DNA of 64,000 nt. Source: Chelonoidis abingdonii (taxonomy: Eukaryota > Chordata > Testudines > Testudinidae). Below, one piece after another: positions 23,078 to 33,535 of this stretch. The stretch covers positions 22,387,590-22,451,589 of the forward strand of contig NC_133778.1 of the NCBI RefSeq assembly GCF_003597395.2, written 5' to 3'. Each line of letters begins with the position of its first letter. Positions within the stretch are counted from its first letter, which is position 1. Position numbers and translations under genes: made by a program. The notes beneath the pieces were generated by a model. The model was given only the letters and a program-made list of their open reading frames with translations, was not told the origin of the DNA and ran no database searches.

Positions 23078-23622
23078 ACAGGTAAGTTACATGCAGTGTT
23101 GTTGGAACCAACATGGCTACAGAGAGACAAGGTGGGGGAGTTGATATCTATTACTGGATCAACTTCTGTTGGTGAGAGAGACAAGGTTTTGAGCTTACAC
23201 AGAGCTCTTCTTCAGATCTGGGCAAATAACTCCAAGTGTCATTGCTAAATACAAGATTTGAATGGATTGTTTCACATACCTAGTTAACACAGAGTTCAAG
23301 AGGCCATTCAAGGTGACATATGCCCATTAACACCCCTTCAGCCATGGGGAGGAAAGAAGGGAGGGGTAGAAAAGCCGCTGGTGGGGGTGGGGTGGGGTTG
23401 TTAGTGGGTTATATAGATTGTTGCAATAAACCTTAAATCAGGTGTGTCTGTTCAGTCCATGATTTTTAGTGTCTAGCAAAGTTACGAATTTAAGCTCCCA
23501 GGCTTGTCTTTTGAAAGTTTTGTGCAGGTTTCCTTTGAGCATGAGGACCGATCAGTCGGCTTTGTGAAAAGTGTTTACCCACAGGTGATAAGGTGCTTTT
23601 TGTCTTGTATCATTTTCCTGTG
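23078..23622 (-). mobile_element. Penelope-like element 3' region, first family
   Basis: On the minus strand this runs from an N-terminal block that would read 'ETCTKLSKDKPGS' down to the tail 'cttgtctctctcaccaacagaag', 'ccaccttgtctctctgtagcc' and 'gttccaacaac'. The tail matches those at 428-569 and 62.65 kb. The coding part is frameshifted. It sits immediately downstream of another Penelope-like tail of a different family and in the same orientation. Confidence 0.65.
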
Positions 23623-24735
23623 TGAGGTTTCAGAGTAGCAGCCATGTTGGTCGGTATCCGCGAAAAGAACAGGAGTACTTGTGGCACATTTATTTGAGCA
23701 TAAGCTTTCATGGGTGACAGCCCACTTCATCGGATGCATGTAGTGTAAAATACAGTAGGAAGATATATATATATATATATATTCACAAAGAACATGAAAC
23801 AATGAGTGTTACCCTACACACTATAAGGAGAGTGATCAGTTAAGGTGAGCTATTATCAGCAGGAGAGAAAAAGAACTGTTTGTAGTGGTAATGAAAATGG
23901 CCCATTTCCAGCAACTGACAAGGAGATGTGTGAGTTCATTCAAGAGCTCAGGGATTGTTTGGTTTCACCCACAGAGTAGCTATTGGGGCACTTAGCGCAC
24001 TGGATGAGATATACCACATGTTGTGATAGACATGTGCGGGACTCGTGGATCTTGAAAGATGTGTTTAGGGTATTGATCATTGTAGAAATGGAGATATGTC
24101 TGCATGTTTTGCATCTGTTGTTCTGGCAGGGTCTCGTGCTGCTTTGAGTTGGTGTGTCCTGATCTGTGGGGAGCTTGTTTGAAGACCAGAAGAAGGGATT
24201 CAGGAGAGAGCTCTTTCAGGATGGGATCTTCACCCAGTATGGGTTGTAGTTGTTTGTCTGAGTTCCAGTGTGGGGTGGTAGGTAACAACTAGGGGTGTGT
24301 GGTCAGAGGGGTTTTTATTTCTGTAGTGAAGCATGTTCTCTTAGGGTATTTGGGTGGCCTGTGCCATGATGTGATCTACTGCTCTGGTGGAATGTCCTTG
24401 TTTGGTGAAGACATTTTTGTGTGTTAAGGTGTGAATCCCGGACTTTCTCCTTGGAGCATATTCTGTAGTATTGAATGTCTGGCTATAGATAACAGATTTC
24501 TTGATGTGTTTGGGGTGGTTACTGGCTCTATGGTGATCCAGGGGTTTCTTGTATATAGTTTTCTGTAGAGTTTCATTACTGAAACAGATCGTGGTGTCTA
24601 GGAAGTTGATGCTGGTGTGGGAATGTTGCAGAAAGAGTTTTAATAGACAGGTTTAGTTATTGAAGTTGTTGTGGAAATATATGAGGGAGATTAAGTTGTC
24701 TATCCAGAGGACGTAAGTTACAGAGATTTACACTC
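23623..24735 (-). mobile_element. Penelope-like element, reverse transcriptase end to tail
   Basis: On the minus strand the 5' part reads HTSINFLDTTICFSNETLQK and SVIYSQTFN, the region after the catalytic box of Penelope-like reverse transcriptase. Next comes PLVVTYHPTLE, then LQPILGEDPILKEL and the linker to the endonuclease. The GIY-YIG core seen at 14.15 kb is deleted. The 3' tail has the 'ctggaaatgggccatttt' phrase, an (AT)n run, 'gatgaagtgggctg(t)' and 'agtactcctgttcttttcgc', matching 14,500-14,793. Several stops and frameshifts are present. Confidence 0.8.
23763..23782. repeat. (AT)n microsatellite in the Penelope tail
   Basis: Ten AT units at the same relative position as the TA/TG-rich stretch in the plus-strand copy (14,645-14,675), so it belongs to the element. 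Confidence 0.9.
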
Positions 24736-26098
24736 CATTACACCCACTTATCGATATCCAACTCTCATCTCCTAATCCATCATCTTGGAATTCGGTTCAA
24801 TTTCTGTGGCTACTTACTTCATAGAGCTGAAGTGAAACTTCTAGAAAGAACTAAATGCTATGCTCTACAGAACCTTCCTCTGGTATTGTATTTGGTCTGC
24901 TAATCTTTGATGAGCTTCTTCAGTAGGACCATTACTGTTCTTAAACTGATGTAATTCAAAAGGTGTGCCTCCCTCCTGCTGTGCCAAAAACGTCAATTGC
25001 CTCCTGGATCCCCAGAAAACTAAACCACACCTTCCCCAGTAACAAAATGCCCCAGATTTCCACTGTCTAGCTGTAACAACCTCCAGTTCCTCTCAGACAC
25101 TTGCCTTTCTTCTTTGTCAATACAAAAATCTGTGGTCGTCTGAAAACTGAATATTTGGGAGCTGCATCAAATAATGCATTGGCTGCATTGTTTATTTTCC
25201 TACCTAATTCAATAAAATCCTCTCTTGTATTTAATTTCCCTATGGCTGCTGCAGAATTTCTAATTCACTAAGTACCCTGGGACCCTGGCTGTGGCATGTT
25301 TGCTGAGGCATATGTAGAGCATTGCTCTAAGTAGATGCAATTTGTATGTATTTTTTTTTTAAAGGTGCATCTGGCTACGAACTTTTCTGCCAAGCTGCAT
25401 GTGAATTTAAGCATCGGTTTCCCTTCAAAAATGGGATTTTAGTGGGAATGTTGGCAGGGCCCTCACAGCAGAAGGACTGGTGGGTGCTGCTGCTGCTACT
25501 GTACATAGCTGTTGTTGACATAATGGATTCTGTGCAATAAAAATAAAACCCTTGGTCAGAAGTGTCATGAAAGTTTGACTGTGCTCTTTAATCGCTTATC
25601 ATCCTTGAAGATGCTTCTTGGCATTCAGGAACCAGTGAATCTGTTTCACATTTCTTTAGGCTTTATAAATACACCCTGTTTATATTAAAATGATAGACAA
25701 ATATACATAAAGCTGGAAAACATGACCACAAACTTTTTCCTTCTTGCAATGCACAAAAAAACCCCAATGACACTTTTATTGTTGCTAAACTTTTGCCCTT
25801 GGCTGGTAGAGCCTTCTTTATGTTTTAACGGATCCAGACAACCTTTTCTTGTGGTCTTTTGATGGTCTATTTTAGATTGCTTGTGGCTTTAAAAAATTAA
25901 AAATAAAAGGAAAGAGTCGGCCCTTCTGGCAACATTTTTTTGAAAGTCAGAAGTATCATGGTTTTTAAAAGGAAAAGCATTTCCTCTTATCCTGGGAAGT
26001 TGAGTCAAAGGTTATTTATAAATGAGCATCTTGCAAATAATTGTGATATACTGGGTGTGAAAACTGAATGGAAATGATAATAGGGAGGAAATACCTTT
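24736..26098. other. No gene recognised
   Basis: Unique-looking DNA, AT-rich after 25.5 kb. A 64-residue open frame at 25,346-25,540 has no recognisable domain. Confidence 0.6.
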
Positions 26099-26228
26099 TG
26101 TCTGTTTAGACTGTTGGCTCTTTGAGGCAGGGACTGTCTCTTACAATGTGTTTGTCTGGGGCCTAGTGCAATATGCTCCCAGTCCTGGATGAGCCTCTAG
26201 GTGCTATTGTGATATAAATAATATTACT
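26099..26228 (+). mobile_element. CORE-SINE 3' tail
   Basis: The phrase 'gaggcagggactgtctctta', then 'gtgtttgtctggggcctagtgcaat' and 'gcctctaggtgctattgtgatataaataata' is the tail of the amniote MIR-type SINE that recurs at 35.5, 38.45, 40.4, 55.4 and 62.0 kb. Confidence 0.75.
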
Positions 26229-26868
26229 GCCTCCTTCCACTGCACGATCTCTGTTTTTACAGGTTTTTCATTCCTCCACTGTCACAGCACACATTTCCCT
26301 GGTAGCATATGACAGGCCAAATTCTTCCCTTGGATGTGTCAGAACATGTTGCAGACTTCATATATCAGTAGGAACTCTCATGACAGAATTTAAACCCTAT
26401 GTTTCTCTAGCTGGGCACAGAGACAGAGCTGTGTCTTGTTGCTCATCCCCAAAAAAGGGATTAAGGCCAATAATTTGATTATTTACCTTCAGTCATCTCT
26501 GTAGTCTCTCTCCTCTGACTTCTTTTAACTAGTAATTGCCTGCTCCTGGTCATTCATGGTAGATCTGCCTGGAGAATTTACGCAAGCTATCTCTCACTGT
26601 TCCATGTCACGTGATACGTCTCCAAAACCACAGATATATCCAGGTGCCTTTAGTTTGTGCAAAACAGGGAAGAAGAAGGGGAAGGGATCTGTAGCCCAGG
26701 AACTGGCATGGTTTTCATTTTCATCAGGCATGTGACCGTGGTGAAATAAATCTCTTAGTAGTCAGAAAGGGAGCAAGTTCTTGGCAGATTTAGAGATGGC
26801 TACAGACAACATGTTCTAGCAAGGCAGTCTTGTAGCAGAAAAGGCTTGTGGCTTAAGAAGAAGAATCT

Positions 26869-27125
26869 TTAGCAGGGCTCAAAAAAGAACTAGATAAATT
26901 CATGGAGGATAGGTCCATCAATGGCTATTAGCCAGGATGGACAGGAATGGTGTCCCTAGCCTCTGTTTGCCAGAAGCTGGGAATGGGCAACAGGGGATGG
27001 ATCACGTGATGATTACCTGTTCTGTTTATTCCCTCTGGGGCACCTGGCATTGGCCACTGTCAGAAGATAGGATACTTGGCTAGATGGATCTTTGGTCTGA
27101 TCCAGTATGGCCATTCTTATGTTTC
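26869..27125 (+). mobile_element. CR1 LINE 3' end
   Basis: The segment contains 'gaactagataaattcatgg', 'ggtccatcaatggctattagccaggatgg', 'agaagctgggaatgggcaac' and 'tggtctgatccagtatggccattcttatgtt'. The inverse of the same sequence forms the split element at 50.13-51.15 kb. CR1 elements insert by target-primed reverse transcription and are usually 5'-truncated, as here; the terminal 'ttatgtt' fits the CR1 end repeat. Confidence 0.85.
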
Positions 27126-30100
27126 ATTGAGAAGAACAGGGCCCCCAAATGATTTACTGACTATGTACATCAACCCCCAAACTTCATTAGGGAAAAAAGC
27201 TCAGCTAGAAAAAGTACAATTCAGCTTATGAAGATGTGAGAGCTATAAAGACACCCACCTGAGAAAAGGGCTAAGGCCAACATTTTTCAGATGTATTTGC
27301 TTGACAGGCTCCATATCTAACTCTTGGCTTCCCTGACGCTCTGCAAACAGATGGAAGTCCACTCACGTGGACTCGGTTGCAGGAGTGAAGATTCTGATGG
27401 CTAAGCAGATGTCCTGATGTTTTGGAGGTGCTGAGCACTTGCAATAGAAATTATGGGTGTTCAGTGCCTCTGAACATCAGGTCACCTATTTAAGCACCTA
27501 AATGCTGGAGGTAAGTGCCTCCCTTGAGGCACACACATTTGAAGATGGAGGCCTGTTCATATGGGCAAGGTAACAAACCACAAATCCCATAATAGGGCTA
27601 ATTTGATCTCTTTCTTCTCTGTTCAAAGCTCCTGTGTGTGCATCTACAAACCTTCCAGGGAGCACCAAATTAGCTCTCACTCGGTCTTATTTAACCTGGC
27701 CATTTATACAGTTAGCCCTTTTGTTACGTGGTTTTGTAAAAGAGCATATCATTGTATGCCGGCACTGCTCTTTTGCTAGCTCAGAGTATTGTTTGCATGC
27801 AAATTGGTTTGGGTCAGGTATTTGCTTTTTGAAACATGATAGCAATTAACAGTAATATAATTGAATTAAGGTAAGAAAGAGTTAATGGAGGTGAGGAGGA
27901 GTTGAAGCAAAAGCCTGCTCCCTATCTTATGCCAAGCCCCATATTCCATAGATATTTTTCTGAACTTTGTTAAGAGAGTGTGTGTGTGTGTCTGCACGCG
28001 AGCACCTGAGTGAACTCCTGACTAATGATTTTGCCTGGGTACAGGGCACAGAAGCCCCTGACTGCAACATAGCAGGTCAGATGATGGTGAGAACTTATGG
28101 GCCCAGCATGATAGGGCATCATGCTCACTCTGTGGTATGGAGGTGAGGAGTCACTTGGTGGGGTGGCACAGGGACTTTAAGAATCCTAGTCTGCCTCACT
28201 CACCGTACAGGTCTCCTGAAGCTCCAGGGACACAATAACACCTTTGGGGGAGCACGTGAAGGGAAAAGTGCAAAGCAGAGTTCCAGAAATGAAATACTTA
28301 CTTTATGTATGGATCTATGTATGAGTTTTCATTTGAAGTACAGTCCTTCTAGTGCCCTAGGTGAGTCCTCAACCCTTTCTGATCAAATGGTAACTGAAGG
28401 CAGCTGACAGATCCTATAATAATACAGCTGGGCAGGGAGAAGAACCTTTAGCTGGTGCAAACTCGTGTGGCTCTACTGAAGCCCTTGGTGGGCTGGTTTG
28501 CACCAGATTACAATTGACCTTTGATCTTTATTCATCACCGGGAGCAGAGGCATCTCTAGCTATAGATTAACTAGGTAGCTGCCAAGGGTGGCAGATTTGG
28601 CCTGGATGCCCCTCCATCATGATGGCTCTAAAAGAAGGGGGGTGGCACACTGAAGTTTTGTCTGGAGCAACTTCTGACTAGAAGAGATCACTGACCAACA
28701 CAACCATTGCCACTTTCATGCCAAACCTAAGTCTGTACCTCCACAGATGATCGGAGGCATCTGAGTAATGCGGGGGTGGGGGGGTGGGGGCGGGTCTCAC
28801 CACAACCTTGCACCGCATGGGTGCATCCTCGGTGTCATACGTTGGTGCCTGGAGTGCCACAGACTGCAGCCCTGCACAAAGGGTAATGGTAAAATGGTTT
28901 TACAGTACTATGGGTGGGCTGCCCCAGTGAAGCTTCCCTGCTTGGGATCAGTAAGAACATGGCTGGACATGTAGCTCCTCAGGTCTATGCAGCTTCAACG
29001 GCACAGCCAGGAGTTGTCGACAGGACATCTATTAAAATAGGGGGTTTGTATGTGATGTTACAGTGCTTCGGTCTGTGACATACACAGAATCAAAGTTCAG
29101 TGCTTTTCATTGGGTTGATGCTCCCAAATGTGATCCTGGCCACATAGTCATGGTGCTGTTCATTTATTAACTCAGCTCAGTTTTCAACTCTGACTTTTAT
29201 TTAAAAGTTAACTCCCCAAAATGACATCAGCTACCTCCTAATCATGCAGTCTGGCTATTGGATTACAGGTTCGATCCTATAGTGAAGGGACATGCAGTCT
29301 TCCAGCACTTACGTTACGTTATGTTAGTGATTCTTGTAATCAAAGTTGCAGTAAGGTCTTGACTCCATTGCTGGGGCTCTGAGTAACAAAGGTTGGTGTT
29401 TGTTGTTTGTTTTCAAAATCAACAGGCACTTGGCACCAAGCTATTTTGGGCCTCACAAAACTTTGCATAGGCATAAAGGGACATTTGCAAAATACGAGCT
29501 TTTCAAATACAGAAATTAATGGCAAGGGGGTCAGGTTTTACTTGGTCCTTGCGTTTAATTAGCTATCTAAGAAAAAATCACAAATCAGCATCCCTTTACC
29601 AGACATAAGTGATGGACACACTCAAAAGAACAGAATGGGTGTAGCCAGATACGGGTCTGACCTGTAGAGTTGTGATTTGGGTCCAAACTATCCCCAAGTC
29701 TTGAGTGTTGAATCTAGGGGGTTGCACTGGGCACAGTTCTAGCTACATCCACTTTGAAACCTTCTGTTTTCAGTGAAGGTAATTTGAGAAGGCAGCGGCT
29801 ATTCAGTTCCACTTGCATTCGGACACTGACATCCTAGGCAGGGACTAGCCTTCCCCTGGCATTCAGACTGCACTTGCCCCTTGCCAGTAATGATCTCCTA
29901 CTGATTTTAGACAGTGTTCAGCAGTCATTTGCTTATGATGGACCCCTCAACGGCTTTTAGTATGACTGGCCATGGGTTATGTTGGTACCTAAGGGATGTG
30001 ACTGGTGTGTGTGCCCTCCAGTAGCTCCAGTCATACTTAAAAGGCAGACGTGAAGGTGGCCAGTTGTGCTATGCTGTCCCCCAATGTTGTTCAACAGAGA

Positions 30101-30185
30101 CTTCGTGATGAGACCACTCAGCAAGGTCATTTGTAAGCCAAAGAAAGAGTATCACTAGTCTGGCTGTTGGTAGGCATTAATATAC
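27126..30185. other. No gene recognised
   Basis: About 3 kb. A repeat fragment of the 'gtgctgagcac' type lies at 27,420-27,515. At 28,555-28,640 the phrase 'aggtagctgccaagggtggcaga' is reminiscent of the hAT-type element at 7.86 kb but I could not find ends. A G-rich run lies at 28,769-28,796. No exon is evident. Confidence 0.55.
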
Positions 30186-30193
30186 TGGTATCT

Positions 30194-30447
30194 CAGAGGT
30201 GAGCAAACTACAGCCTGTGGGGCCATTCTCCCCAGCCCCTGAGCTCCTGGCCCAGGAGGCTTGCCCCTGGACCCTCCCCTGCTGTTCCCCCTCCCCCCAG
30301 CGTCAGTGCACCATGCTGCCAGCGGCACAATGCTCTGGGCAGCAGTGCATGCCTGCCTTTGGGGAAGCACAGCCTCCCCTTACCGGCCCGCCATATAATT
30401 TCTGAAACCCAGTGCGGCCCTCAGGCCAAAAAGTTTGCCCACCCCTG
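30194..30447. mobile_element. 254-bp non-autonomous hAT transposon with perfect 8-bp duplication
   Basis: The ends CAGAGGTGAGCAAACT and AGTTTGCCCACCCCTG are imperfect inverted repeats. TGGTATCT occurs directly before (30,186-30,193) and after (30,448-30,455) the element, an exact 8-bp target duplication, diagnostic for hAT. The interior is GC-rich with 'gcccctgagctcctggccc' and 'ctcaggccaaa'. There is no transposase. Open frames of 68-71 residues within it are chance. Confidence 0.9.
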
Positions 30448-30789
30448 TGGTATCTCCTCCTCAGTGGACCTTGTACGTTCTGTGTTCTGAAGGAATCATT
30501 GGATGATATTGCCAGATGTATATATCAGCACAAACTTCTCTTCAGCCCTGTGAATAAAGGAGTCTTGCTGCTAGATATAGGTAATTATTTTACCAGGATG
30601 CTCTTCCTTTGTTTGTAGTGGGAAGGAATGTACAAAGAAAGAAGTAAGCCTGAGAGTCTTGGCAACACTTTTGAGCATGCCCTTTCCATGGAGAGTCATG
30701 TGTTAGATGTGGTACCAAAGGCTTTTTTGGTTGTGGAATTTGCGCAGGCTGTGGTTGTCCTTTATCATCCCATGGTGACCTCTCAACAT

Positions 30790-30905
30790 CAGCTCATGCC
30801 TTTTTTACCGCAAGACTTGATTACTATAATTCCCTCTGAGCAGGGCTTACAGCACTGTCTTTGGAGCTTGCAGCTTGTTCAGACTGTAGCAGCTTGTTAG
30901 CTCAC
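30790..30905 (+). pseudogene. LINE reverse-transcriptase thumb remnant
   Basis: One frame reads ARLDYYNSL, a stop, AGL; a second continues LQLVQTVAA. In CR1/L2/Rex1-like LINEs the order is '(S/A)RLDYCN(A/S)LY.GLP', then 'L(Q)RLQLVQNAAAR'. The fragment is short and frameshifted. Confidence 0.5.
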
Positions 30906-31554
30906 TCATCAGGATGGGAACAGCCATCATTATATAATTATATTTTATGTTCCTGGCCTTATTTGAAACAGCATCCTCACTTCCCTCCTTTCTGTTTGTC
31001 TGTTTTGCTGTCTACATACTGCTTTCTCTGATCATTTGTCTGCTTGCTAAAAAGGACACCGAGGCTGATCATGAAAGATTCATAATAAATAACAGTTGAA
31101 AAGCAATACAAAAGAGCATGAAAAATAAATATTGATAATCTAGTGCCGGGATGGAAATATTTCAAGTAGACTTGGAAAGAATACAAAAGATCTCTCTATA
31201 GCCTTATAAAAGGCTTTGGCCCCATGAATTAACAGCTACAGATAACGTGAGCCCTAGATAAATACTGGAAAGACAACCAACCAAACTGTTTGGATGTTAG
31301 AAGCCAACCAGACAGAGCTGTCCAGTCATCCAGCAAAACACCAATCCAAGTTGTTTTGGCCCATAAATATTCTGGGAGGAAATATCCTGTCAATGAAAAT
31401 CCTGGGAAAAGTGGTCATGTCAGAGATGAGTCCTTGAAACAACATTTTATTACGTTGGGTGGCCTGGAATTTCTTGAAATTTCGATGAAAATTTTTTCAC
31501 TTTTTTGGGCAGCTGTATTATTTCATTGTTGTCGGCACACTTTTGGCATTCTTG
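30906..31554. other. No gene recognised
   Basis: Unique sequence. The 69- and 90-residue open frames show no domain. Confidence 0.55.
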
Positions 31555-31562
31555 CCTTATAA

Positions 31563-31742
31563 CAGGATAGTCGATAGGTGGACCACAGGCCAAATCCAGA
31601 CTTCCGGATGCTTTTGAATGGACTCCCAAATCTTCTTATTTACTTGTTGTTATCATTATTGTTATTTTCTCTGGACTCTGGACCTTGACTTTACTTTAGC
31701 CAAGAAATTCGGACCTTGACAAAAAATAATTGACTACCCCTG
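31563..31742. mobile_element. 180-bp non-autonomous hAT transposon with perfect 8-bp duplication
   Basis: The ends CAGGATAGTCGATAG and TAATTGACTACCCCTG are inverted repeats. CCTTATAA occurs at 31,555-31,562 and again at 31,743-31,750. The interior has 'ggaccacaggccaaatccaga' near the left end and 'tctggaccttgac' near the right. No coding capacity. Confidence 0.9.
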
Positions 31743-32072
31743 CCTTATAATCTGGAGTCATGGGAGACACTCCCTAGTTATGGCTATAACTTGCTTTTCA
31801 TTATATCCAGTTTTAAACCTCCTAAAAATATTCTTCTTTTCCGCTTGATGTATCTGTGTGTTGTTTGTGTCCAATGGAGACATTTTGGAGGAAAGGTTTG
31901 GGTCCTTTGATGAATTTTTGAGAAAAGGAATTTCGAATAATGAGATGTTTCAGTTTTTTTTTAAAAGCCTCTTCAAGAGAAGTTAGCCTGGAAAGTTCAT
32001 ATTTGTTTTATTCTTTAAACCCTGGAGATTTCTAGGATGATATTTTCAAAAGCATCCAATATTGACCCAACT

Positions 32073-32100
32073 CTGCTCCCATTGACATCAATGGGAGCAG
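32073..32100. repeat. Perfect short inverted repeat
   Basis: CTGCTCCCATTGA and its exact reverse complement are separated by two bases. The 'ccattgacttcaatgg'-type core is common in turtle and crocodilian repeats, so it is probably the centre of an old palindromic element. Confidence 0.8.
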
Positions 32101-32159
32101 GGGGAAGTTAGTGCTGAGTGCTGCTTGCAACAATCCCATCCTTAGTTCACAGGAAATTT

Positions 32160-32625
32160 CGAGTTAAAGCTGGGTGCAAAATGCTGGCTTCCTTACGGGG
32201 CTACACCCAATCATTCTGGTCACTATGGGCCAGCATGCACTTTTGACCCAGATGCCCATAAAGGGGATGGTGCCAAGCTGCCCCTCCTGGATGAGGAGAC
32301 AATCATGTTTCAAGCCCCTCAGAGCACAGGCCCGGCTGGTGCGGGCTGCTCTTTGCAGTGCACCTGCCACCTACAGGGACCAGTGCAGAAGTGGACGAAG
32401 GCCAGATCTCTGCTCCTCCCCATCCCTTCTGGGACAGTTTACACCTGGGGAAGTGGGGGGTTGTAGTCATCTCTAGGCTCCTCTGCCCCTCCTGTGGGGT
32501 GCAGGTGGGATGTGAGGGAAGGGAGGGTCCTTGAACCCTCCTACGCCCTGTACAACTAGACAAGTGGCAGGGAGAATGCACCCCTATGGGCTTTTGAAAG
32601 TTCGAGCCCACAAGATCCCAAGAGA
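32160..32625. other. GC-richer unassigned segment
   Basis: Higher GC than its surroundings, with overlapping open frames of 68-102 residues on both strands. None shows a domain, and the frames are mutually antisense. It may be a degraded dispersed repeat; I cannot name it. Confidence 0.4.
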
Positions 32626-32979
32626 CATTTTAAACATCATCGATTTCCATCCCTACCATCTTTCTTTATTACCTTCCCTCACAGCCCCCTCTGCCAATTA
32701 AAGAGACACTCACCTCCTGCTACTTTCCATTACAGCCTTCAACTCTCTGCTCCTTCCTGATTTACAGACATTCTGAGAGTTGGCCCCTTTGACAGCAAGA
32801 ATATAGCTTTCAAACATACACAACTAGTTTGTTAAAAGGCAATACAGGCTGCCCAAGTCAGGGAAGAAGTGCAGAAGAAGATGGAGGTGGGAGAGTAGCT
32901 TCTACATTGCCAAAATGTTGTTTAGTATAACTGATGCAGAGCAACAGCACGACCCAGCTAAGCAATAGGGGAGGAAGGA

Positions 32980-33175
32980 TAGTCTGGTTCAAAGGGTACT
33001 GGACTGGGACACAGGAGGGCTCTGCCATAGACTTCTTGTGTGATCTTGGGCAAGTCACTTAATCTACCCTGTGCTGCAATTCCCCATCTGTAAAATGGGA
33101 ACAAAACTACTCTGTTGGCAATGCTATGGTCTGTTTTATGCAGTAGGGCAGACCAAATGGTCATAGTGGCCCCTT
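32980..33175 (+). mobile_element. MIR-type CORE-SINE
   Basis: It reads 'gggtactggactgggacacaggag', 'tcttgtgtgatcttgggcaagtcacttaatct' and 'ccccatctgtaaaatgggaaca', a well-preserved core. Confidence 0.85.
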
Positions 33176-33178
33176 CTG

Positions 33179-33535
33179 CAGTATTGCCAGCCCCAGTCAT
33201 TAAAGAATCATGAGGCAGACCCTCCCCCCCACAGATGATGAGATTGGCTTAAAACTCATCAGATTTAAAAAATAATACATTTGGGGCTCTTATCATTTTC
33301 TGTCTGGTTCTTGAGTGTTCATGTTTTCAAGATTTTGTCTCCGATCATGTGGTAAAACTTTTTGTTTTGTTTTATTCATTAAGTATGAATGCTGGAGTGT
33401 GAGTTTTATTTACTCAGCTTTATTTTAATGCATGCTGGGATTTTCAGATTATCACATGACTCCAGCAGCTGGGGCTTGAAGAAAAACACAAAATTTTGTG
33501 AGACTTGTGATAAAATCGCAAGGACTTGTAACACT
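33179..33535. mobile_element. Non-autonomous DNA transposon, 'CAGTATTGCCA' type
   Basis: The left end is CAGTATTGCCAGCCCCAG and the right end is GACTTGTAACACT, loosely inverted. Inside are 'atgagattggcttaaaactcatcag', 'tcacatgactccagcagctggggctt' and 'gtgagacttgtgataaaatcgcaagg'. I recognise this as a common turtle repeat with hAT-like ends, but the flanking duplication is not clear. Confidence 0.6.
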
